Source of the DNA: JBHIEE01 sp046760445
GTDB taxonomy: Bacteria > Acidobacteriota > Aminicenantia > JdFR-78
Length of the DNA: 5,253 bases
Reading direction: 5' to 3'
Assembly (NCBI GenBank): GCA_046760445.1
Contig: JBHIEE010000159.1
Coordinates: 1-5,253, forward strand
Made by a program: the position numbers and the translations under genes. Positions 1-4,870 of the stretch are shown here, piece after piece. A model generated the notes under the pieces. That model searched no databases. It saw only the letters and a list, made by a program, of their open reading frames with translations, and had not been told where the DNA came from. The stretch's first letter is position 1, and each line of letters opens with the position of its first letter.

Positions 1-354
1 TTCTATTTCTTTTCTTGGTAAAAGAGAGTTCAAAAAAATATCAACTACCCAATCAAGGGCAATTTCAAAATGAGAAGAAGCTACCTTGGCAAAATAACCA
101 GTATATTCTTTGGAAGTAAAGGCATTGTAAATTCCTCCTATTCTATCTAAGGTTTCGGTAACAGCTATATGGGAGGGTCTTTTTTTTGTTCCCTTAAAAA
201 ACATATGTTCTAAAAAATGGGAAATTCCATTTATTTCTTTTTTCTCATACTTTGAGCCAGTTCCCACTAATACTAAAACTGTTACTGTTTCAGTATTTCT
301 CATCGGAACAGTAATAATCCTTAAGCCGTTACCAAGAGTAGTTTTTTTAAACAT
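1..354 (-). CDS. M16 family (insulinase/processing-peptidase type) zinc metallopeptidase, N-terminal part, runs off the window
   Basis: Codons run without interruption from an ATG at 354-352 to the window edge, giving the first 118 residues. The protein opens with the short beta-strand typical of M16 proteins (TLGNGLRIITVP, residues 6-17) and carries the inverted zinc motif H46-F-L-E49-H50, in the context GISHFLEHMFFKGT. In M16 enzymes the two histidines bind zinc and the glutamate activates water. The third ligand, a Glu about 75 residues further on, would lie just outside the window and cannot be checked. The stretch LDRIGGIYNAFTSKEYTGYF (residues 69-88) matches the conserved region after the motif. 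No signal peptide is visible, so a cytoplasmic enzyme degrading peptides is the simplest reading; M16 proteins of about 400-430 residues are common in bacteria. It lies 38 bp after the GlyRS stop and may have its own promoter. The family is certain enough; the substrate is unknown. Confidence 0.93.
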   Translation of the reverse strand, partial: MFKKTTLGNGLRIITVPMRNTETVTVLVLVGTGSKYEKKEINGISHFLEHMFFKGTKKRPSHIAVTETLDRIGGIYNAFTSKEYTGYFAKVASSHFEIALDWVVDIFLNSLLPRKEIE

Positions 355-355
355 A

Positions 356-369
356 AATCTATTTAGATT
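356..369. repeat. Small inverted repeat between candidate -10 box and the M16 peptidase start
   Basis: AATCT at 356-360 and AGATT at 365-369 are perfect reverse complements separated by 4 bases. The repeat partly overlaps the TATAAT-like box at 367-372 and ends two bases before the start codon. It could be an operator or a weak RNA hairpin, but five A/T-rich pairs can easily arise by chance in this sequence. Confidence 0.25.
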
Positions 370-396
370 ATACTCCAGAATTTAATCAACTTTTAA
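367..396 (-). promoter_or_regulatory. Candidate sigma70-type promoter for the M16 peptidase gene
   Basis: Read on the minus strand, a perfect TATAAT lies at 372-367. An 18-bp spacer separates it from TTAAAA (396-391), which matches the -35 consensus TTGACA at four of six positions and overlaps the GlyRS stop codon. Transcription would start near 360, leaving a leader of only about six bases before the ATG at 354, so the message would be almost leaderless. This agrees with the lack of a usable ribosome binding site: the only GGAG is about 18 bases upstream of the ATG and would not be in the transcript. Chance TATAAT matches are common in AT-rich DNA, so this remains a candidate. Confidence 0.3.
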
Positions 397-1733
397 TCTT
401 CCAGTTTTTCTTTTAGAACTTTGACCAAATCTTTGATTTTCACTCTTTCTTGCTTCATAGTATCTCTCCAACGGATTGTCACATCGTTCTGCTTTAAAGT
501 CTCAAAATCGACAGTAACTGCATATAAAACTCCAGTCTCATCTCCTCGACGATATCTCCTGCCAATTGAACCCACTTCGTCATACTGACAAACAAAATGA
601 GGTTTTAATAATTGATAAACCTCTTTGGCTTTTTTAACTAATTCAGGTTTATTCCTGACTAAAGGTAAAACTGTTACTTTAATTGGAGCAATTTTTTTAT
701 TCAATTTAAGCAAAATTTCAACTTCTTTAGCCGACTTTGTTGTCTTTGTTCTTCCACCTTTTATCTCCTGGTAAGCATTACATAAAAAAGCAAGAAGGGT
801 TCTTTCTACTCCGATTGAAGTTTCAACAATATAGGGGAAATACTTTTCTTTTCCGCCAGCTGGCGGATTTTCATCAAAATATCTTAAATCCTTTCCCGAA
901 TGTTTTGAATGATTTGACAGATCCCAATCTCCTCGATTATGGATTCCCTCAATTTCCCCCCAGCCAAAAGGAAAACGATATTCAAGGTCTATTTGTCTTT
1001 TGGCATAATGGGCCCTTTCTTTAGCTGAAATTTCTTTAGCTCTCAAATTTTCTTTTTTAAGCCCTAAATTTAAATGCCATTTTATCCTTTCTCTTTTCCA
1101 AAACTCAAACCATTTATTAGCTTCTTTTGGATGGCAAAACCATTGCATTTCCATTTGTTCAAACTCCCGAGTCCTGAAGATAAAATTTTTTGGATTAATT
1201 TCATTTCGGAAAGCTTTGCCAATTTGGGCAATACCAAAAGGAATTTTAAACCTCATTGATTTTAAAACATTTTCAAAGTTCATATAGATTCCCTGACAAG
1301 TTTCAGCTCTTAGATAGGTAGTAGCTGCTTCTTCTTCCACCGGACCAGCAAAGGTTTTCATCATTAAATTAAATTTTTTAGGTTTAGTTAATTCTCCTCC
1401 ACATTCCGGACATTGATTGCCTCTTACTTCATCTTTCTTGGATCTTTTATGACATGACTTACATTCCACCAATGTATCAGCAAAACCAGCAGTTAAATGT
1501 CCTGAAGCCTGCCAAACTTTGGGATTCATTAAAATTGCTGCATCTAACCCAACAATATTTTCATGATTTTTTATCATCTCTGACCACCAGACCTGCTTAA
1601 GATTTCGTTTCATCTCAACCCCTAAAGGCCCGAAATCATAACTTGATTCAAAGCCACTATAAATTTCCGAGGAGGGGAAAATAAATCCTCGTCTTTTAGC
1701 TAAAGATACAATTTTTGACATCAAATCTTTCAT
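393..1733 (-). CDS. glyQS: Glycyl-tRNA synthetase, single-chain dimeric class II type
   Basis: Charges tRNA-Gly with glycine in the cytoplasm. The 446 residues are the usual length for the single-chain (alpha2) GlyRS of archaea, eukaryotes and many bacteria, not the alpha2beta2 GlyQ/GlyS type. Visible in order: the N-terminal GlyRS signature RRGFIFPSSEIYSG (15-27) and YDFGPLGVEMK (32-42); a zinc ribbon with C91-x2-C94 and C108-x2-C111; class II motif 2, GKAFRNEINPKNFIFRTREF (173-191), with the ATP-binding arginine and FEQMEM after it; motif 3, ETSIGVERTLLAFL (304-317), with R311; and the C-terminal anticodon-binding domain from about 352, including GSIGRRYRRGDETG. I chose the ATG at 1733 because MKDLMSKIVSLAKRRGF aligns with the usual family start and lies 4 bp after the upstream stop. 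ATG 1775 would add 14 residues and overlap the upstream gene; ATG 1721 is also possible. No start has a good Shine-Dalgarno. Oddities: RAETCQG replaces the common RPETAQG, and a GC palindrome encodes an apparent NPPAGG insert. Confidence 0.97.
   Translation of the reverse strand: MKDLMSKIVSLAKRRGFIFPSSEIYSGFESSYDFGPLGVEMKRNLKQVWWSEMIKNHENIVGLDAAILMNPKVWQASGHLTAGFADTLVECKSCHKRSKKDEVRGNQCPECGGELTKPKKFNLMMKTFAGPVEEEAATTYLRAETCQGIYMNFENVLKSMRFKIPFGIAQIGKAFRNEINPKNFIFRTREFEQMEMQWFCHPKEANKWFEFWKRERIKWHLNLGLKKENLRAKEISAKERAHYAKRQIDLEYRFPFGWGEIEGIHNRGDWDLSNHSKHSGKDLRYFDENPPAGGKEKYFPYIVETSIGVERTLLAFLCNAYQEIKGGRTKTTKSAKEVEILLKLNKKIAPIKVTVLPLVRNKPELVKKAKEVYQLLKPHFVCQYDEVGSIGRRYRRGDETGVLYAVTVDFETLKQNDVTIRWRDTMKQERVKIKDLVKVLKEKLED
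853..866. repeat. Perfect 14-bp GC-rich palindrome inside the GlyRS gene
   Basis: CCGCCAGCTGGCGG reads identically on both strands and is very GC-rich compared with the surrounding AT-rich coding sequence. On the coding strand it begins exactly at a codon boundary and encodes P290-P291-A292-G293 and most of G294. The segment falls between the conserved stretch HSGKDLRYFDE and KEKYFPYIVETS, where I expect only a short link in other GlyRS proteins, so it looks like a small in-frame insertion at a surface loop. It resembles the short interspersed palindromes of some bacterial genomes; its copy number cannot be seen here. Confidence 0.6.
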
Positions 1734-1737
1734 ATAT

Positions 1738-3402
1738 TTATTGAACTGGGCCCATTTCCTCGGTGATTGTTTCATCGTGGGGCAAGGCAGTATTTATAGC
1801 CAAAGATGTAGATTCTATAATTCGGCCAGTCCAGCCATCCTCACCAGTCATTTTAGCCTCACTAATAATCTCAGGAGTTTGCCCCCTTTGGGATTCATTG
1901 GGAGTAAAAGCGATTTGGAAAGCTAAGGTCTTACCAGGCTTTGAGACACCTATTCCCCTTTCCAAATCTCCTACTGACCAAACAATTTCTCTTGATTGAG
2001 AATCAAAGGCAAACTTTGAAACCTCTTCTTCAGGAAAGATTTCCCCGGTTAACTCCGCATTTTGGGGCAAAATAGCTTTTACTTTTGCATTTTTAACATC
2101 TGAATAATAGTTTTTCACCTGCCACATTATGGTATAAGTTGTAACCTCCCCAACCTTTGGTGGAAGGGGTCCTGAATTTCCGAAAACTTCGTCTTGGAAA
2201 TATCCCCTTTGAATTATCCCTAATTTTGAACTAATTTTGGTAACAAATTCTTCTTTCACCTGGCTAACGAATACTTTGTTTCTTAGAATTGGATTTTTAA
2301 TATTTCCCAAATGATCCTTTAACTTTATCCAAAAATCAACTCTTCCTTCTTCCATTGGAACTAAATATTGAAGCTTTGAAACTCTTCTCCAGTCAAAAAT
2401 TATAGAATTGTCCCCCGGTTGATAGTTACCAAAATCAGATTTTATTGTCTGAAAATCAAAAGCGTCTCCTTCAAGTCGATTAATCATAAATAAATTATTC
2501 AAATCTTCCTCCCCAATATTTTTAAAATAAATCTCATAATGCAACCAGTCTCCGGGCAGAGCTACATATTGGGGATTTCCATTAATTTCCTGTCTGAGAT
2601 AAAGAGAAGGTTTTATAATTTCTACTCCTTTGGTGATTTCTTTTAATAAAATAAACTCTCCTCTCTTCCAAATTCCTAATTTGGCTTTAAAAATTTTTGC
2701 CTCTCCAATTTCTCCTGAAAGCCGGCCAGAAATTTCAATTCTGCCTCCTTCTGATTTATTCAGAACCGGAATTTCCCATTCTGTTTTCTCAAGGGATTTG
2801 GGAGTAGATTCAATGAATTCAAAAGCAAAAGGATAATCAACTTGGCATCTCAAATCAGTCAGAAGATAATCTACATTGGAGAAATAATTTATCCTAAAAA
2901 TGAAATCTTTTCCCGATTCAATTTTTGTCGGTAAATCAAATTCAAAGGTTATCGGAACTGATTTAATTTGGGTAGTAAAACTCGAAGACCTTTCATATCT
3001 TGCCTTTAAATCTTTCGGTCGATAAGTTAAAGAGGCTTTAGCAATTTTCACTTCCCCCTCCTTTCCTAATAATCGCATTTTAAAGGAAAACGTTTTTTCC
3101 TCACCAGGATAAATCGCTGGCCCTATTTGTTCTGGTCCCAAAATTTGTCTTTCAAAAATTTTCCTATCTTTTAACGAGTATTCTGGTGGTTCAAAAATAA
3201 GTTCTGGTTCGTCCAGACGGAAATTACCATTATTTTTATATTTAACAATGTATTCAACTTCTTGGGCTAAAGTAACTTCAGTTGGCCCCAAAATCTCCAA
3301 TTTCAAAACTTCTTTTGAATAAATATTTCTTTGCCAATCCCAAAAACCAACTATCCCAACTAAAACCGCTAAAATAATAAAAAAAATAAAAATTTTTCTC
3401 AT
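1738..3402 (-). CDS. Membrane-anchored protein with about four Ig-like/DUF11-type beta-sandwich domains, function unknown
   Basis: Encodes 554 residues. The N-terminus is MRKIFIFF followed by a hydrophobic stretch to about residue 21: a type II-style single membrane anchor or uncleaved signal, with no lipobox cysteine. The rest is predicted to be outside the membrane. It is rich in beta-strand patterns and appears to consist of related modules: about 32-147, 150-262, 264-383 and 386-537. Each opens with a phrase of the form strand, then a V/S/P-G-D/E/K turn, then an alternating hydrophobic strand ending at an N or NG (for example EVEYIVKYKNNGN, KDFIFRINYFSN, DWLHYEIYFKNIGEED, VTTYTIMWQVKN). 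This is the look of DUF11/conserved-repeat and CARDB-like extracellular domains. There are no catalytic motifs and only one cysteine (C186). A role in the cell envelope, as a structural or adhesive protein, is an inference. The ATG at 3402 puts the anchor at the terminus; only a weak GAG lies upstream. It is 22 bp after recO and ends 4 bp before glyQS, so it is probably co-transcribed with both. Confidence 0.85.
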   Translation of the reverse strand: MRKIFIFFIILAVLVGIVGFWDWQRNIYSKEVLKLEILGPTEVTLAQEVEYIVKYKNNGNFRLDEPELIFEPPEYSLKDRKIFERQILGPEQIGPAIYPGEEKTFSFKMRLLGKEGEVKIAKASLTYRPKDLKARYERSSSFTTQIKSVPITFEFDLPTKIESGKDFIFRINYFSNVDYLLTDLRCQVDYPFAFEFIESTPKSLEKTEWEIPVLNKSEGGRIEISGRLSGEIGEAKIFKAKLGIWKRGEFILLKEITKGVEIIKPSLYLRQEINGNPQYVALPGDWLHYEIYFKNIGEEDLNNLFMINRLEGDAFDFQTIKSDFGNYQPGDNSIIFDWRRVSKLQYLVPMEEGRVDFWIKLKDHLGNIKNPILRNKVFVSQVKEEFVTKISSKLGIIQRGYFQDEVFGNSGPLPPKVGEVTTYTIMWQVKNYYSDVKNAKVKAILPQNAELTGEIFPEEEVSKFAFDSQSREIVWSVGDLERGIGVSKPGKTLAFQIAFTPNESQRGQTPEIISEAKMTGEDGWTGRIIESTSLAINTALPHDETITEEMGPVQ

Positions 3403-3424
3403 CTAATTTACTCAGTTTAGTATA

Positions 3425-4153
3425 TCAAAATTTTCTCTCCAGAATGAAATCAGAATAATGTTTAGAAACAGTTTCCAACGATTTAAGATATTCGTTTTCA
3501 ATCTTTAATTTAGATAGAGTTTTCCAATCTTTTTCAAGAATAATTCTTAATATTTTGATTATGTCTGACTGAATAACTTTACCAAATTTTGTTTTTTTAA
3601 AACAATCTTGGCAGATTATTCCTCCTTCTTTTTGGTTAAAGTAGAGAATTTTGGGTTCTAATTTTTTTTGACAACTAAGGCAGTGATAGAGCTCTGGTTT
3701 ATAACCTAAAATTGAAAGGAGATTCCAGAGAAAATAATGATAAATTAAGTTCGATGTTCGATGTTCGATGTTCGATGTATTTAATTTCTGAAATGTCTCT
3801 TTTAATAACTCCCAAATTCTCTCCTCTGGCTCCTGGCCGCCAATTAAACTATCAAGGGCTTCTGAAATTTGGTAAGCAATACTTAATCTCTCCGAGTCTT
3901 TTCTTAAATTTTGAAATTTCTCAATTAAAATGGCATCGGTTAAAGTTTTGTAAGTTTTTCCCTGGATAAACTCGACTTCTGATAAATAAAAGGTTTCCAT
4001 TCCTGACCTTAATTTTGAAGAAATCTTTCTTATCGCCCTTCCTAAAATCTTTAATTTTCCAAAATCTTTTGTATAAATAGTAAATAATTGATCAGCTTCT
4101 GCTCGATCTTCTTTTTTAAAAATTAGCCCTTGGGTTCGGTAATGAACAAACAT
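3425..4153 (-). CDS. recO: DNA repair protein RecO
   Basis: RecO works in the RecFOR pathway: it binds SSB-coated single-stranded DNA with RecR and helps load RecA at gaps. The 242 residues match the normal family length of about 240-260. The N-terminal OB-fold is recognisable from TQGLIFKKEDRAEADQLFTI (7-26) and the following TKDFGKLKILGRAIRK, close to the family pattern of a T-G-I/L-V start and an E-x-D motif. The central helical region includes LLSILGYKPEL (145-155). A four-cysteine zinc finger follows: C158-x2-C161 and C181-x2-C184. The start ATG at 4153 gives the standard family N-terminus. It lies 28 bp after the upstream gene and has no Shine-Dalgarno; an A/T-rich inverted repeat abuts the start codon. 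Residues 126-135 (TSNIEHRTSN) are encoded by a 7-bp tandem repeat and look like an insertion in the linker between two helices. The frame remains intact, so the gene is probably functional. Confidence 0.95.
   Translation of the reverse strand: MFVHYRTQGLIFKKEDRAEADQLFTIYTKDFGKLKILGRAIRKISSKLRSGMETFYLSEVEFIQGKTYKTLTDAILIEKFQNLRKDSERLSIAYQISEALDSLIGGQEPEERIWELLKETFQKLNTSNIEHRTSNLIYHYFLWNLLSILGYKPELYHCLSCQKKLEPKILYFNQKEGGIICQDCFKKTKFGKVIQSDIIKILRIILEKDWKTLSKLKIENEYLKSLETVSKHYSDFILERKF
3749..3778. repeat. 7-bp tandem repeat, four copies, inside recO
   Basis: TCGATGT is repeated perfectly four times at 3751-3778, with two bases of a fifth unit at 3749-3750. On the coding strand this reads as repeated ACATCGA and encodes TSNIEHRTSN (RecO residues 126-135). 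Because 7 and 3 share no factor, three copies (21 bp) make one seven-residue protein period, and gain or loss of one copy would shift the recO frame. The heptamer sits between LLKETFQKLN and LIYHYFLWNLL, in a loop where a length change is likely to be tolerated. Confidence 0.9.
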
Positions 4154-4175
4154 TAAAAAGAATTTTTTCTTTTTA
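4154..4175. repeat. A/T-rich inverted repeat directly before the recO start codon
   Basis: TAAAAAGAA (4154-4162) and TTCTTTTTA (4167-4175) are perfect reverse complements around a 4-base loop, giving nine pairs of which only one is G-C. On the transcript the hairpin ends at the base before the recO ATG. It fills most of the 28-bp gap between recO and the upstream gene. It might influence recO translation, but such weak A/T stems arise often in this composition. Confidence 0.4.
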
Positions 4176-4181
4176 TTTTAT

Positions 4182-4718
4182 TTATTTCCCTAACATCTTC
4201 TTCAGCATCTTCATTTTAATATTTCTCCTGCGTATCTCTTCTAAGGTTTTGGGTCTAGTAAATTGGGTTCTTCTTAATTCTTCTTCTACTTTCCTCCTCT
4301 CAAGATATCCTGTGCCTGTTTCAGGAAATCTCTCAGTCCACTCTTTTCTCCTTTTATAGGGGGACAATCTATCAATATAATAATGTTTTGGGTCCCTCAG
4401 CCATTTTCTAAATTTCTCCATCTTGACCACTCTTTCTTTTTCCCCAAAAAGTGAAGTGTCTTTTTTCCCCTCTTTTCTTTTTTTGGGTTGCTCCTTCTTT
4501 CTGCTCGGGACAAAACTCTCTCTTCGTCGCGGTAATCCATATTCTCCTACCTCTCCCGGTGCAGGACCAGGCCATAATTGCCTCAACCGCTCTCTCCATG
4601 ACCTTCTCCTTTTTTTAACAAGTGGTGAAGTGTCTTTGGGCGCTCTTTCTTTATCAGGCTCTGGAGGAAGTGGAGGTTCTGGAGGAGGTGAAGGAGGTCT
4701 TGGTCTATCCAATGCCAT
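4182..4718 (-). CDS. Unrecognised proline-rich, strongly basic 178-aa protein
   Basis: I do not recognise this protein. Residues 6-21 contain 11 prolines (PRPPSPPPEPPLPPEP), followed by a low-complexity basic region to about residue 100 with KKRRRSWRERLRQ (35-47) and RKKEQPKKRKEGKK (73-86). Overall it has about 54 Lys/Arg against 27 Asp/Glu, a net charge near +27. The C-terminal half is less biased and may hold a small helical fold: MEKFRKWLRDPKHYYIDRL (100-118), then charged helices ending EEIRRRNIKMKMLKKMLGK. There is no membrane segment, no cysteine and no obvious catalytic motif. The composition would suit a nucleic-acid- or ribosome-binding protein, but that is inference. The same short phrase KDTS occurs at 28-31 and 86-89, encoded by an identical 13-bp sequence. 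The ATG at 4718 has no Shine-Dalgarno. It is 28 bp before recO, on the same strand as all other genes, which supports it being real. Confidence 0.6.
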   Translation of the reverse strand: MALDRPRPPSPPPEPPLPPEPDKERAPKDTSPLVKKRRRSWRERLRQLWPGPAPGEVGEYGLPRRRESFVPSRKKEQPKKRKEGKKDTSLFGEKERVVKMEKFRKWLRDPKHYYIDRLSPYKRRKEWTERFPETGTGYLERRKVEEELRRTQFTRPKTLEEIRRRNIKMKMLKKMLGK

Positions 4719-4742
4719 AGTGGTAATACAAACTTAGTCGCT

Positions 4743-4768
4743 CCCCAGCACATAAATTATGTGCGGGG
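4743..4768. repeat. Hairpin A: inverted repeat with CCCC/GGGG base
   Basis: CCCC (4743-4746) pairs with GGGG (4765-4768), and GCACATA (4748-4754) with TATGTGC (4758-4764), around a 3-base loop; A4747 is a single-base bulge. This makes 11 pairs. It lies 25 bases before the start codon of the basic-protein gene on the minus-strand transcript and lacks a T tract. Confidence 0.75.
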
Positions 4769-4780
4769 CTGTTTTCTTCA

Positions 4781-4814
4781 CCCGCCCAAATTTTCGAAGA
4801 AAACTTGTGGCGGG
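4781..4814. repeat. Hairpin B: long imperfect inverted repeat with CCCGCC/GGCGGG base
   Basis: CCCGCC (4781-4786) pairs with GGCGGG (4809-4814). After a bulged T4808, CAA (4787-4789) pairs with TTG (4805-4807), then one A/C mismatch (4790/4804), then TTTTC (4791-4795) pairs with GAAAA (4799-4803) around a 3-base loop. That gives 14 pairs over 34 bases, the most extensive structure in the spacer. Confidence 0.75.
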
Positions 4815-4818
4815 CAAG

Positions 4819-4841
4819 CGGGGAAACCGTGGGGTTCCCCG
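4819..4841. repeat. Hairpin C: inverted repeat with CGGGGAA/TTCCCCG base
   Basis: CGGGGAA (4819-4825) pairs with TTCCCCG (4835-4841). After one A/G mismatch, CC (4827-4828) pairs with GG (4832-4833) around a 3-base loop. It sits two bases from hairpin D, and its G and C runs could also pair with those of D, so alternative folds are possible. Confidence 0.7.
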
Positions 4842-4842
4842 A

Positions 4843-4859
4843 CCCCCTTCCTCAGGGGG
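4843..4859. repeat. Hairpin D: short GC stem just after the ileS stop
   Basis: CCCCCT (4843-4848) and AGGGGG (4854-4859) are perfect reverse complements around a 5-base loop. It lies 11 bases beyond the ileS stop codon. The position is right for a terminator or mRNA 3'-end stabiliser of ileS, but on the minus strand it is followed by TCGGGG and not by T residues. Confidence 0.65.
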
Positions 4860-4870
4860 ATGTTATCATA

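Larger units (their letters stand above)
4719..4870. other. Hairpin-rich, GC-rich spacer between ileS and the basic-protein gene
   Basis: This 152-bp stretch is the longest non-coding gap in the window and differs sharply in composition from its neighbours: 4743-4859 is dominated by runs of C and G. It holds four consecutive inverted repeats (4743-4768, 4781-4814, 4819-4841, 4843-4859) with little sequence between them. None is followed by a T tract on either strand, so they are not standard intrinsic terminators. I see no tRNA, no riboswitch core that I recognise and no convincing open frame. The layout suggests a compound interspersed repeat or a structured leader/processing region for the downstream mRNA. 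Confidence 0.7.

Noticed and set aside
737..1259. Two plus-strand frames opposite GlyRS
   Set aside because: Both are antisense to strongly conserved GlyRS motifs and show no coding features of their own.
1734..1775. GlyRS start at ATG 1775, overlapping the upstream gene by 38 bp
   Set aside because: The added 14 residues (MKQSPRKWAQFNKY) do not look like the family N-terminus, while ATG 1733 gives a typical one 4 bp after the upstream stop.
1741..1999. Plus-strand frames opposite the end of the Ig-like gene
   Set aside because: They are antisense shadows that overlap each other in different frames.
3712..3969. Plus-strand open frame containing MFDVRCSM
   Set aside because: It is the antisense reading of recO; the FDVRCSM phrase is the other-strand translation of the 7-bp repeat.
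4154..4175. Terminator between the basic-protein gene and recO
   Set aside because: The stem has one G-C pair in nine and ends at the recO start codon, so it lacks the GC stem plus T tract of a terminator.
4408..4599. Minus-strand 63-codon frame in the basic-protein gene
   Set aside because: It lies in another frame wholly inside the 178-aa gene and has no start signal or family resemblance.
4423..4737. Plus-strand open frame encoding a glycine/serine-rich protein (GGSGGSGGGEGG)
   Set aside because: It is the antisense reading of the proline-rich minus-strand gene; Pro codons read backwards give Gly. No plus-strand genes exist elsewhere in the window.
4843..4859. Intrinsic terminator of ileS
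   Set aside because: A good GC stem is present but no T tract follows on the minus strand, so I list it only as a hairpin.
4719..4870. T-box or other riboswitch linked to ileS
   Set aside because: The spacer lies downstream of ileS, not before it, and no T-box sequence or other known aptamer core was recognised.
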